A DNA stretch of 64,000 bases. Source: Ctenosaura bakeri. Taxonomy: Eukaryota > Chordata > Lepidosauria > Squamata > Iguanidae. The notes below the pieces were generated by a model, which saw only the letters and a program-made list of their open reading frames with translations, made no database searches and was not told the DNA's origin. The stretch covers positions 310,001 through 374,000 of the forward strand of contig CAOLHI010000484.1 in the NCBI GenBank assembly GCA_948474755.1, read 5' to 3'. This document shows positions 22,046 through 34,099 of this stretch, in pieces; position 1 is the first letter of the stretch; the number at the start of each line of letters is the position of its first letter. Both the position numbers and the translations under genes were made by a program.

Positions 22046-23184
22046 GTTTGAGTTTTATAGAATGATTACTTTATTAGATACCTTGTTTTTGTGCATACCA
22101 TCCTGATATGTTGGAAATGGTTTAGAGATTTCCCACACACAATTTAGAGAACCACAGCCAATCACATTTGGAAAACACCAAGATGGAGGAGAGTAGTTTA
22201 AGTGAACTCTTCATTATTCTATACAGGATTTGGCACTGATTCTAATCCTTTCCTAATTTTTTGTACTGTCTCTCATCACTTTTAAAAGATTACTTTCTCG
22301 TTATTTTAACCTTTATCCAGGCAGATTACCAAAATAGCAACAATAAAACAAAACCAAAAACACCTCCACAAGCCCAACACAGGATTCTAATGCAGAGTAT
22401 GCCAAGAGATATAGAAAAGCCACATGTTCATAAAACTGTGGTGCAGAATCAAGGATATTCCACAATGTCTAGCACCCAGCAGCAGAAAACACATGTCTCC
22501 ATGAAGTTCAACATTTATTTTGTGTAGCTGTTAGTCCTTGTTTAAAAAAAGAAAAGAAAAAGAAAACAACACAAATGAAGTACGTTTGGACAATTTTTCT
22601 CTCAGATTTTTTTTTCTGCTAAAAACCTCTTGCACATGGCGGGTGAAACTAGGTGACATTGTTTACAACTCTTCAGGTGGCAAGGTCACAAAATGTCTGC
22701 CTTCTAGAGCTAGATCTGTGTGAATTCTGCAAGAAAACATTACTCTGTGTGACCCAATGTCCCACTGGTACCGATAAAAGTTGTTAGTCATCTTTTACAC
22801 TGTTCTTCAGCTGAAAAGCAGAACTGAAATAATCTTACATGAAGATAAATAATCCTATTTGATCACCTATACTATCACAAAGAGAATTAGGGAGATAACT
22901 CAAACTTTTGTTGAACAGCATCAGTCATGGAGAACATTCAGAAAACAAACAGATCAAGAGAGCTGCCAATTTTTTTATTTAGGTTGGCAGGGTTCTGGTG
23001 CCTTCAACATTTGCGTGACATCTAGCAGTGTAACAGAGTACAGCTTTCCTCATCAGTGAGTTAGCATGCTAGTGGTAGTTTCTAACTGTCACACAAACAT
23101 CAAAGCTTGTAAATGTACAGGAAAGCTTGAAAAGGTACAGGAGCCCAGTTAGGAAAAGAAGATTGTTCCAACTGTGGAACAGCT
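22046..23184. other. No gene recognised
   Basis: Contains a plausible acceptor tttttctctcag at 22597-22608, but no open frame or donor follows that would make an exon. Confidence 0.4.
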
Positions 23185-23405
23185 AGATTCTAGTGGTATC
23201 GGGTGGTTCCCACGGCAGTGGGAGTGGTGAATCCACTGTGGTTTTTAGTCCAAACTTTAAAGGAGGTGTCTAAGATGCCAAGTTGAATTTTGGGATAGTT
23301 GTCTGCACTGTGGATATCTCTTTTGAAGTTGGAAATACAGCATGGACCAGGTTCATTGTCCCAGTGCAGCACCACTAGGTGCTGCAGCTGGATTTATATG
23401 GGCAT
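23185..23405 (-). repeat. Unnamed dispersed family 3, copy 1
   Basis: Shares 'agtgggagtggtgaatccact', 'gtccaaactttaaagga' and 'ctaagatgcca' in order with copies at 32855-33170 and 33795-34060, and loosely with 36990-37140. On the minus strand the copies read as similar peptides (ILDTSFKVWTKN against TLDSSFKVQINN). That could mean a decayed coding source, or simply shared DNA. Confidence 0.5.
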
Positions 23406-24479
23406 CACTGCTGTATGTCATGTTCTGTGACCTACACTGAGGTGCAATTAGAAGATGTCTTTGCATCAACTGGTAGCTACTTGAAGAAAGACAAGTAAGA
23501 CATAGGAATGGAAAAAGGGCAATGGATTGTTGCTAAAACACATAGCTTCTATGTAGTTTACATTATTCATTCTCCTCTGTAGAAACTGCAATGAAATGTA
23601 AGAGTTTGTTGGTGCTGCTGGATGCTATCACAACCTGACACTGAAAGGGAAAAACAGTCACAAGTGTTTTGTCAACAATTACAACAACGTTTAACTGGTT
23701 GCTGTTTATCCAGAAAGGTAGCTTTGCTGTCAATAACATTTATCCTAGCTTATCTAGATTTTGGAGCTCAGGACACAGTCCTGCACCTCTGGCTCTGCAC
23801 AGGTAGTGTCTATAGGTATAGTGTCTATAGCAGGAATGAAAAGATTAGGATGCTAGTTCCCCATTTCCCTACACTGCCTGGTGTGAGGTAGAGAAAAAAA
23901 AATGTAATGCCTGTATGTTGAAACATGATTCCCCCCCACAACTGTGTGTGTGTGATTTTCCTTGCTTCCTCAGACACAACAGTGAAGAGTTGACTTACTG
24001 ATGATTTATGTCTGATGTCCTGATGTTGGGTGCTAATCTGCAAGAGTTCTGAGAAAAGCAAGTTCCATGCATGCAAAGTTCCATGCAAAATGGACCAAAG
24101 CCAGCAACTTCCAGAAAAAGTTGGAGTTGGTTAATCAGTCTTGAACTTGTGCAAAAATTGGGAGAAGCCAACCCAAGTGTAATACCAAAATTAGTTCATA
24201 AATGTAAATTTAAGAGCATAAATAATAATAATAATGCCAAAATTGAAAGTGTGGAAGGTACTTGATATATTTTGGGGATAAGGTCCAAAACTTTACTGCG
24301 GTCTTTCCTTGGGTCCCCTTATCTAACACACTGACTTTGATGACTTTGTAATCAAGCATGTGAATCAGCATGACAGACAAACCAGTACTTTAAATTGCAG
24401 TATGCTGGTAACTCATTTTTAATTCCTATTCTCAAGGCAAAAAAAGTGGGGAGAACTTCTTGATATTACAGAACTATCC
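23406..24479. other. No gene recognised; small tandem at 23805-23833
   Basis: A short repeat of (g)tagtgtctatag occurs twice near 23806-23832. Otherwise featureless. Confidence 0.4.
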
Positions 24480-24612
24480 TCTGAGCAATGCCAATTGGAG
24501 AAGTAGTCATTCCTTCAACCTCACCAACTGAACTTCATGGCTGAGCTGACATTTGAACCTATGTCTCTCTAATCAGAATCTGGATCTTTACTCACTACAT
24601 CACACTGCATTA
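24480..24612 (-). mobile_element. MIR-like SINE fragment, inverted
   Basis: 'gctgacatttgaacctatgt' followed by 'actcactacatcacactgc' is the complement of a tRNA-like SINE head. Confidence 0.5.
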
Positions 24613-25289
24613 GTTTTCTCCTGTGCATTAGTTTTTCTGAGCAACCCTTGAATTTTCTAGGTATTGAATGTTTCTGTTATCTCCCTAAAGTTCAGACAAC
24701 AAACAGGCAAATGAGAGAGGTTCTGTTTGGACACTGGTGTTTGCATTACCAACAGAATGCTGCCTTTTATTTGCATTGTTGAAGCTTCACTGAAGAGGAG
24801 AACAGCAGGGAATATATATTATCCTGGAAGTGATGGAACAGAAGCAAATACAAATTGATGTTCAACATCCAGGATATGTTTTACAAGATGATGACTAAAA
24901 ATGCAATATAACTAAAAATGACTTATAATTTGAATTCTGATTTCCAAATAAAAGTGTAAGCCCCAGGATGTCATGAATATATTTTTTTTCTTCAGCATCA
25001 GGAGCTAGTTAGGCTTCAGATAAGATGGTATTGTTCTCACAGGTTCAACAGATAAGAGTGTAGGAACAGAAATAATCAAAAGAAGATCTGATAAGGTGGT
25101 CTATAACTTTTTTTTTTAATGAAGGCTGCTTGAATAATCTAATCTTATGCTAAACCATCAAATCTCTATTTAGGTGACTAATCAGGCATTATTATATACA
25201 TGTCCAGACGAATTTTCAGTGCAATACATCTGTAGCTATTCACTTGTCGTATACAGTCCACACCTTTCATCAAGGCTATGCTTTTGGAC

Positions 25290-26035
25290 AGACATAATTA
25301 TTTATTTATTTTTAATTATTAATTTTACATAGAAATTACATACTACATTTCTATTTCATCCCTTTTCCTTCCCTCCACCCAACCCTGGTTTGGTATAAGA
25401 TAATTAATTTCCTTTTCCCTTTATGTGGTATATCACTTTAACTCTGTTATCCACATCTTCATATTCCCTCTCTCTCCTTTACAAACTCAGTCAATTTCTC
25501 CCACCTCCTGGACCAGTTTTCTTCTCTCAGCTGACCTAGATATAACCTTCTCTTCTCTAACATATAGTCAAACAACATATAGTCTGCTCTATAGTATTTC
25601 CCTAAGGTCCCACTTTTCTTCATCCTTCCACCTATAGGTAATCACTACCTGTGCCACTGTTAATGATTGTTTAATTAAATATTCTTCCTCTTTTTGTACC
25701 CCAATATCCTTAATATTAATAATCAGCCATCTTTCTTTCTTTATTTTCAACTTTTCCCCTATAATTCTATTTCCTGTTCAATTTCTTTCAAAAAAATTTT
25801 GTGTTTTTTCAGACTGCCACCACATATGAACATAAGTTCCTTTAGACCCACATCCATACCAACATTTAGGTGGCACTGTTTTATAGATATAAGATAACTG
25901 ACTTGGTGTTCTGTACCATCTTCCGATTAATTTCATAACTTTTCCATAAGTTTATTATTTTTACTTTTAGCTATCTTTAGTAGCCATTGTTGCATTTCTT
26001 TCTTATTAATCCTAATATGCACTTTTTTTGTATAG
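25290..26035 (-). mobile_element. Old L1 LINE 3' fragment, inverted
   Basis: On the plus strand this is the T- and pyrimidine-rich complement of an L1 3' end, starting with an A-tail complement (tttatttatttttaattatt). The segment 'ccaccacatatgaacataag' at 25818-25837 parallels 'caccacatatgaaaaaaag' at 44711-44729 in the L1 there, which corresponds to the HMWW-type motif. Frames are fully broken. Confidence 0.65.
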
Positions 26036-26330
26036 ACATCATGCCCTAAAAGCTTGCCTTAACTCATCAGTCAGTCTCAGGACAATATTCTTGCACAGCC
26101 TTTTACTTCCAGTGATAATCTGAATCAAGAGGACAAATGAGATTTCTTCCAGTTTTAGTTCACTCCACTTGAAACTCAGGTTGACAATAGATGCCTTTTG
26201 ACTCTGGGAAACATGCATGTAAAATACAAAATGCCAGGGTGCTGCTTTATTGCATCTCAACCAAATAATTAAGCTTCAACCCAATTATCCAGAGAAAACA
26301 TTGGTGAATTCTACACTTCAACCAGCAAGC

Positions 26331-26373
26331 ATATATATATATATATATGTGTATGTGTATGTGTGTGTGTGTT
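26331..26373 (+). repeat. (AT)n(GT)n microsatellite
   Basis: atat run followed by gtgtat and gtgt units. Confidence 0.95.
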
Positions 26374-26526
26374 AAAATAAATGTATAGACAACATTACTA
26401 ACACATGCATCTTTCAGAAACTCAAGCAGGAATAAGTGTGGCCAAGTAAGTGAATTTCTAAAAGGACAGGGGGAGAAAAGACTTTGAAGTTGTGTCACTA
26501 TGGACTGGGCTCAGGCAGTGATCCTT

Positions 26527-26764
26527 GATGGAGCCGTGGTGGCGCAGTGGTTAAATGCCAGTACTGCAAGCCACAAGGTTGTGAGTTGGATCCTGCCCGG
26601 CTCCAAGGTTGACTCAGTCTTCCATCCTTTCATAGGTCGGTAAAATGAGTACCCAGCTTGTTGGAGCCATGTATAGAAATGTTTTGAAATACATGCTATT
26701 TGTAAGTTGTTCGCCGCCTCGATCCATATGGAGAGGTGGGATACAAATAAATAATAAAAAAAAA
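26527..26764 (+). mobile_element. Sauria-type tRNA SINE, full length
   Basis: The head reads gatggagccgtggtggcgcag, with the RNA polymerase III A box tggcgcagtgg at 26540-26550 and B-box region gtgagttggatcc at 26581-26593. Then come 'gactcagtcttccatccttt', 'ggtaaaatgagtacccagctt', and the tail 'gttcgccgcctcgatcc ... gtgggatacaaataaataata'. This head and body are the known Sauria SINE type of squamates, and this is the best single clue to the organism. It is well preserved, so probably a fairly young insertion. Confidence 0.9.
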
Positions 26765-26769
26765 TGTAG

Positions 26770-29290
26770 GGCTGTTAACAGCTAAATAATAAAGTGTCTT
26801 TGTTTCATATATGATATGATGGAGGGCAAGAAAAGGGGCAAACCTCAGGGAGAGGCTTTATTGCTCCTCAGGCTGAAATGCTGCTAGTCCAGATATCACC
26901 AAGTTCACCAAGTTCACCAGACGGTATTTACTGAACAGCCACCATCATACCAAAATCCTGAGTTAGGAAACTTTTTCTCAGATGGATTTCCTATCTCAGT
27001 TCCAGCACTGGTATCCCATTTGCCAGTTTGCCAGCTGGAAGGACTCTGACTTTGACTGGAGTTAATCTTCCAAAATTTCAAAGTGAATACTGATGGAATT
27101 TTCATGCATCAGTTTACATTATGCTCACAAGAAGCATTGTTCTAAACCTGTTGGGTCAACTTCAGTGCTTATGAATTTGTATCCCCTGTAGTAGAAACTA
27201 TGCTGGAATTACGGAAGCAAAATAATCCAGTGATTGTTATGCTTGTCACTTTCTGATAGCATAATGGCAGATCTGAGAAAACGCTAATCTTGGTAGGACC
27301 TACACATTTGTATATGTTTTCACTAGTGAGCAAATATTCCTTCAGATATTTCTATATGTTAATTTTTCACATATCAAGGTTCTATAGCTAGATAGTACAA
27401 TGTAGTGAATTGATGTTAATGTACAAACACGTATTCATTCATGAATCTAAAAGAAGTTCACTCTTCTAAGGTGCTTTTCAACAAAATGAAAGCAAACCAA
27501 ATATCATACCAAAAACTAGAATAATTTCTAAGCACTCAAAGTAGGTAATCCATTAATATTAAAACAACTTCAATAGAAATTTGAAGCCTCTCTCTCTCTC
27601 TCTCTCTTTCTTTCTCCTCTTAACACAACACACACTCCTTTAGAAAGCAGATCAGAATGCAAGATCATCCTGAAGAAGAACAGAAAGAAAGAGATAGAAA
27701 AAGAAACAGAGACCTTCAAAAAATCTTTTAAAAGAGAGGGGGAGCCCTGGAAATATTTTCAAGTAATGGCAGAGGATATTAAGGGAATATGTAGTGGGAT
27801 TTAAGAATCAACCACTGGTGAAGGAAGTTCCACGCTGGAGATGGTGAAGCTGAAAGATCTTTGCCTTCATTCCCCCTCTCCCCACTATCCATAATTACAT
27901 GAGACAAGGGTGGCACACACAAAATGGTCTCACTGTTACCTTCATGGAGATGGAAGAGGATATGAGAGGAGGGCCAGAGGCAGTTTCTTAGACAGCAAGG
28001 TCTGGAATTATAAAGGCCCTTTAAAAAGGTAAAACCAGCGAATTCTGAAACACACCGTTCCACAACTACTTTTGATTAAAAGGCAGCTATTTATAAAAAA
28101 TTTCCTAACAGTTTAATCTTGTCAGTACCCCCTTAAAGTTCCTTCAAGAGGTTGATAAGAATACCCTCAGGGCATTTTCACTATTTCAGAGTTAATCCCT
28201 AAGTGATCGTTATCTCAGACATATCTCTCTCTTCTTACATTATTGCCTGAAATATTTCTGTGTAGACTTTATAAGCACAAATTTCCCCTCATGATAAAGT
28301 AAAAGATAAACTGTGACAGAAGTTATTTCAACCTAATTATAGCCCAAAGCTCTTCCTTCTTACCTTTCCTTTCCAGCAGGAACCCATCTATGATGTGAGG
28401 ATAAAACCTCAGACCAGTTCCAACTGTTAAGCAGATAATACTAACACATATAGGCAGATACAGGAGGACTGTACTCTCATGGATGTGTGAGAATGGAAGT
28501 CTGAACATGGCACTTTTGCTTTCTCCTGTGCGAACAAGAGAATTAACAATTGCTCTTAGCACAGAACTAAGGAAAGAAAATAAATTTGTTGTTTTTGCTT
28601 TTTATACCTGGGGGAAAAGACAAAATGCATCTTGCCTCTTGAATCCATAGATTTCCAGGGCTTGTAATGCCTTTAATATCCCACCCTCCCCCAAAGTGCA
28701 CAAAACTGTTTTCCATTTCATAAACATATATAAAAATGTGTATCTTTGAAAAATGCACTCAAACCCACAGCAGGAGAAAGATGAGGAAATGTTTACAGTA
28801 ATAAAAATGTGACAAAAATGTGTAGATTTTGACAAAATGTAAGTGTGAAAAACAATGCATGTGAAAAGAAATGCTGCATGGATAGAGAATGGATTTTCCC
28901 CCTCTTTCTATACATTTTCTGCTGTTGTTTTCCAGTCAGGGTTGAGTTGTTTTGTGTCTCTTCCCCTTACTGAGGTGGACGGCAAGGAAAATATAGCTTC
29001 CCTTTCCACTTTTTCAGTTAATCCAAGAGAAAACTGTTTCTCTCCTCTGAAGTGCCTCCAGGGAAGCAGACTAATCATTTCTTTTCCAATGCCAGAGTTA
29101 CTGGTGGGGTTTTTATGTCATTATTGCTTTGTTTTTCCTTGTTGCGTGCTGAATTTTTCTCTATCATAATTTCCTTGTAGGTGGGAGTTCAATAAGCTTT
29201 CCTCAAATGAAGTACAAACATTGGCTCTTAAAGGATCATGACTCAGCTTCCCCAATTGAGGAAGAATTTGCTTATCAGGACACTCTCTGT
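26770..29290. other. No gene recognised; (TC)n at 27587-27612; weak exon candidate at 28364-28423
   Basis: The minus-strand interval 28364-28423 is bounded by tatctgcttaacag and a gtaagaag donor and is open in two frames (for example GTGLRFYPHIIDGFLLERK). At 60 bp, with no recognised product, it may be chance. It could be an upstream exon of gene A. Confidence 0.25.
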
Positions 29291-29307
29291 AAAAAAGACC
29301 GTACTTG

Positions 29308-29749
29308 GACTGGGAATTGGTAACTAGTTATATTATTAATAGATCGGAAATCAAAGTCTAACGGAAGCACGAAAAGGTGCAGAAAGGATGGACGGTAAAC
29401 TTTAGATATAAGATGTATGGAGGAAACTTGTATAAGAAATGACTTCTAATATTTGACATAGCAAATCAAATCCAAAGATGCAACGAACTAGAGGAAATAA
29501 ACTAGATAGTAGGAAATTTCAATGTAATATTATGCACGAAAGAGAATGTTTAGGATATGACAAGGTAATACCATTAGTAAATTTATAGAATGCATGGAAT
29601 GTTTTATTATTGCTTAACGTATGAATTTGAGATATCCAAATGTAAATATAGTGAACGATGATAACAGGCATGGTAATGGGAACTTGTTATGTAAAATCTA
29701 ATGACGTGCGTTATTTTATTATTTTATGAATAAAGAATGGAAATTAAAA
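29308..29749 (+). mobile_element. Poly(A)-tailed retroposed insertion, probably a LINE 3' end
   Basis: Flanked by aaaaaagaccgtacttg (29291-29307) and aaaaaagactgtacttg (29750-29766), one mismatch in 17, which is a target-site duplication. The insert ends 'aataaagaatggaaatt' plus an A run, typical of reverse-transcribed RNA. No protein motif is legible. It is most likely an L1 3' UTR, but that is inferred only from the tail and 5' truncation. Confidence 0.7.
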
Positions 29750-30094
29750 AAAAAAGACTGTACTTGATATCCCCCATACAATCTCTCTCAAACTATTTTC
29801 TCTCATCTCTTGTCATTCTTTCCTCTTTTATCTTTTCACACTGAACTTACATCATATTTCCATCTGTCAGACTCTTTCGTTGCCCTTCCTCCTGATTTTT
29901 TTTCTCCCCTGCCCACTTTCTTTGTATTATCAGTTTTTAAAAGACCAATAACAACATTTTTGAATAGCAAAATATTGAATATTAAAATATTCAAACTTCT
30001 CCCCTGACACCTTTGTCTGAGGAAAGAAAAACCTCTTTATTCTCTTCCCTCTTAAACATTTCTGTGTCCCACCCACCTTTATGCAGTTGTGCAT

Positions 30095-30270
30095 GGTTTT
30101 AGTTTTAAATTATTTTATTCCGTTTTAATCTGCCTTACTTTAACTTGGTAGATGGTTTAATATGCCTTTACGAATCATGTTTTAAGTTAGTCAAATTGAT
30201 CTTAGTCTGCCCTGACATTTTTAGATAGAGGATGGGATATAACTATTTTAACTAATAGTTAAAATAAAAA
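30095..30270 (+). mobile_element. Probable L2 LINE 3' tail
   Basis: gttttaatctgccttacttt and tttttagatagaggatgggatataa resemble L2 3' ends such as the one at 6130-6215. Weak. Confidence 0.4.
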
Positions 30271-30339
30271 AGTGCCGCAGAGGCAGAGGTGAGATGGAAG
30301 AACAGCCTCACACCTGCTGCTGACTATCTGGCAGAGGTT

Positions 30340-31556
30340 TTGTACTCTTCTTCTCCTGCTACCACGTAACCAATAGCTTTGTTAGGCAGAATGGTGATTA
30401 TTTGGACGTGGCATATCTTGATTTCAGTAAGGCCTCTGACAAAGTTCCCCATGACATTCTTGCAAAGAAGCTAGTAAAATGCAGGCTGGACAGGGCTACT
30501 ATTAGGTGGATTTGTAACTGGTTGACCGACCGAACCCAAAGGGTGATCACCAATGGCTGCTTTTCATCCTAGAGAGAAGTGACTAGTGGGGTGCCACAGG
30601 GTTCTGTCCTGAGCCCAGTGCTATTCAACATCTTCATCAATGACTTGGATGAAGGAGTAGAGGGCATGCTGATCAAATCTGCAGATGGCACCAAATTGGG
30701 AGGGGTTGCTAATACCCACAGAGGACAAGATCAAAATTCAAAATAATCTTGACAGATTGGAGAGCTGGGCCAAAGCTAGCAAAATGAATTTCAACGAGAG
30801 AAATGTAAGGTCCTACACTTAGGCAGAAAAATTGAATGCACAAATATAGGATGGGGGACATGTAGCTGGATAATAGTACGTGTGAAAGGGATCTAGGAGT
30901 CTTGGTAGATCACAAGCTGAACATGAGTCAGCAGTGTGATGCAGCAGCCAAGAAAGCCAATGCGATTCATGGTTGCATCAATAGGAGTATGGTGTCAAGA
31001 GAGGTAATGGTACCACTCTATTCTGCATTGGTTAGACCTCATTTGGAATACTGTGTCCAATTCTGTGTCCAATACCGTGTCCAATTTAATTCAAGAAAGA
31101 TATCAACAAGCTGGAGTATGTCCGGAGGAGGGTGACCAAAACGGTGAAGTGTCTGGAAGCCATGCCCTATAAGGAGCGGCTTAGGGAGCTGGATATGTTT
31201 AGTCTGTAGAAGATAAGGTTAAGAGGGGACATGATAGCCATATTTAAATATTTGAAGGGATGTCACGTTGAGAAGGGAGCAGGCTTGTTCTCTGCTGCTC
31301 CAGAGACCAGGACAAGAAGCAATGGATTTAAGCTGCAGGAAAGGAGATTCCAGCTGAACCTCAGGAGGAACTTCCTGATAGAGCTGTCTGGTAGTGGAAT
31401 ATGCTGCCTGGGAGTGTGGTGGAGTCTCCTTCTTTGGAGGTTCTTAAGCAGAGGCTGGATGGCCACCTGTCGGGAGTGCTTTGAAGGTGTTCCTGCATGG
31501 CAGGGGGTTGGACTGGATGGCCCTGTGGTTACTTCCAACTCTATGATTCTATGATT
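30340..31556 (+). mobile_element. CR1 LINE, reverse transcriptase remnant to 3' end
   Basis: With frameshifts it reads DVAYLDFSKASDKVPHDILA (30408-30465), then [20 protein letters not shown] (about 30582-30643) and [20 protein letters not shown] (the second Asp-containing catalytic motif, decayed). Later come [20 protein letters not shown] (30895-30950) and RDMIAIFKYLKG (31228-31260). The 3' end has the CR1 signature ggttggactggatggccctg and attctatg repeats at 31538-31556. Stops and indels make it inactive. A 13-bp triplication (ctgtgtccaat type) sits at 31050-31086. Confidence 0.9.
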
Positions 31557-32585
31557 TATGGAAATTCCCCTTTCTTTTTTTCTCATTTTAAAATATTTAT
31601 TTAAACTATCCAGAACCTTAGAGATGGAACATATAAATGTATCCCAACATGTTTGGACCGTATGGTATTCCAATGCACTTTGAAGTGTGCAAAATATGGC
31701 ACTGGCTGTTCAACAGTAGTAGAACTCTTGCCCTGTCTGACTCTGTTAATTTCTTCCATCTCCTTCTTTAGAGGAAAAGAGAAGACAGCAATCTTCAGTT
31801 CCTGAGAATCCATAGTTGCCTGGTTTTACCTGTCTGCTGCTCCACTGCAATTGTGCTGTTCGTTGCAACAGTATTTTTCAAAGCCTCTACATCTTATTTT
31901 TGTTTATTTTGTGGACCATTTCATGATCTCTGTTATATGAACTATCTTGAGTGCCACAGAAGGTAGAAACATTATTGCAACACTTTAATAAATAAAACAA
32001 ACCATCACTGCAACCTTTAACTGATAGGATTTTATGTACTGATAAAAATATTCCAACTCCCAATTTTAGTTGATAGCACTTGAATACTGATTTTCACTGG
32101 CCAGTACATTCCAGAAGCTCCAGTGTAGTAGATGCAGCTGCCTCTGCCTACTTTTCTGAAGCAAAGCTATACAAAATGTGTTCATTTTAGAAGAGAAGTA
32201 ACTCGCAAAACCATATTTTATATCTGTAATTTCTCAGCAACATCTAGAATGAAACATACAAATATTATTAGGCAACCCCATAAAATAGTTGCTTCATGAT
32301 CACTTGGCCCAAAAATTAATGCTATATGTTGAAGTAACTTTGCTTTGAAGCTTTGAAACAGCAAATTCGCCAGTGCAGAGTTGAACAAAGAACATTTGAC
32401 AGAAGAAACACAAACATGAAATCCATGACATCCCAGTCTATACAACTTTACATTGGCTTCCAAACCACATTTCAAGAGCACATAATTCAGTCTCTCTCTA
32501 CCTTCTCCTGAGTGCTATTGTCAACTTAGTTTAATTTGAAAGACAGTTTTGCCTCTGGCAATTATTGCGACTAACATAGTCCATT
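31557..32585. other. No gene recognised
   Basis: Only short frames; no exon-like boundaries. Confidence 0.45.
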
Positions 32586-32854
32586 TCAGAGCTTGCAGAA
32601 CTAATTTTTGGGACTTCAGCTTCCAGAATCACCGAGCCAGGGTATCAGAGTCCAAAAAAAGGTAACTTTCTAAGACGTTGTTCATGGTGTAATATGTAAA
32701 GCAGTAGTGTAATACTTCTCAATCAAACACATGCACATCTCTTCTTGCATCACAGATGAACAATCAATGGACTCAGATGCTTAGATAAAAGAAAAATGAT
32801 TACTGGAACAGAGTCTATTTAACTTTTATTTAATCTCTTCTCTTCTTTCTTCCA

Positions 32855-33170
32855 GTGGTGGTTAATGGCTTCCAGGTCAATTTTTTTTTAAAACTTCACA
32901 CCAATTATTAATCTGAACTTTAAAAGAGCTATCCAAGGTGCCAACATGTAAACTTCCAACAGGTTCAGCATATTGGATAGCTCCTTTAGGGTTCCAGCTA
33001 AAATCCAGAACAGATACACTGCCATAATAACATAGGACCCACCAGCTGCTGCTGCTGCCTCCTTTTCCTCCTTGAAAAATACTGAAAATGTATTGGTGAT
33101 CTGTAATGGGTGGGAAAGCTTTCTTCTGAAGCTGTGGAATAAACTCCTTTATTCGTACCACAAGCCACCA
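32855..33170 (-). repeat. Dispersed family 3, copy 2
   Basis: Shares 'ctgaactttaaaagagctatccaaggtgccaacatg' type text (32912-32947) with 33868-33898 and 23252-23280. It is preceded by a long pyrimidine tract ending ccag at 32859, which mimics a splice acceptor. Confidence 0.5.
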
Positions 33171-33794
33171 CTACTAAACTCCATGCGTTAACACCACAGA
33201 GTATAGTTAAATCTGTCTGTGCAACATACATCACCATATGGTAAGCACTAGCTGTGAAAGCTGAGTGGGTGAAATTGTGAAGTTTACAGTTCAAATTTCC
33301 AGCCACACTTTCACCAGGCAGGTTTTAGTCATGTATCTATGTTGGGGGGACTGTGATAATGGCCTACTTTTACCAGGTCACTGTGACCTTGAAGATCAAG
33401 CTGTATGTTGCCCCCCAGTCATGTGATGCAGATCCTCCTTGAAAAATCCTTTAATGGCTGAAACTCCAGGCAGCATGACTGAGTGGTGGGTCACAAGCTA
33501 TGCAAGATATTTCTGCAAAGGTTTTTTTAACGCTCAGAAGATGGTCTACACAAATATGAAATATTTGGTGTATAACTCTGCATTGTGAAATAGTCTCTTC
33601 TCTTTAGTATTTGATTTTATAGGTTTTGGGGAAAAAAATGCACACAAAGAAGTAGCCAGTCCAGTTTTGGTCACTTATGCATGCTGTTAATGTAAACAGA
33701 GTTTTTTGAGGTGCCAAAGGGGAGGTGGGGGGAAAGAGTTGGTGAAAGAAAACTTCTGCATGCCAAACACCATACTGAAGTTCGGGTTGGGAAC

Positions 33795-34060
33795 AAGCTG
33801 AGAGCAAGTGGCCCTGGTGGCCTCTGCATCAGTGGGAGAGTGAATCCATTCTGTTAATAGTACAAATTTTAAGGAATCTATCCAAGATGCTAACATGTCT
33901 ACCTGTAACAGGCTTCATTAATGTTTGGATTAGAATTCTGAGTGGATTCATTGGCCCACTGGTAGAGAAGCCACCAGCCATTAAGACTACTGGATTATGC
34001 CGATTGTTTTTATGAGTATTGACTCCAGAAAAAGCAGTATGCAACTGGCCTTGGCTGGTC
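33795..34060 (-). repeat. Dispersed family 3, copy 3
   Basis: 'agtgggagagtgaatccatt' and 'ctatccaagatgctaacatg' match copies 1 and 2 in the same order, followed by a ccactggtagagaagccacc block comparable with cccaccagctgctgctg at 33037. Confidence 0.5.
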
Positions 34061-34099
34061 TTGCTGTGGTCCCTGAACCCACTTTTTCCTGTAGCCCAG

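Noticed and set aside
26527..26600. tRNA gene
   Set aside because: The A and B boxes belong to a SINE with a full body and A-rich tail. No tRNA cloverleaf is intact.
32841..32880. Strong plus-strand splice acceptor (ttctcttctttcttccag)
   Set aside because: What follows is a T-run and repeat family 3, with no open frame or donor.
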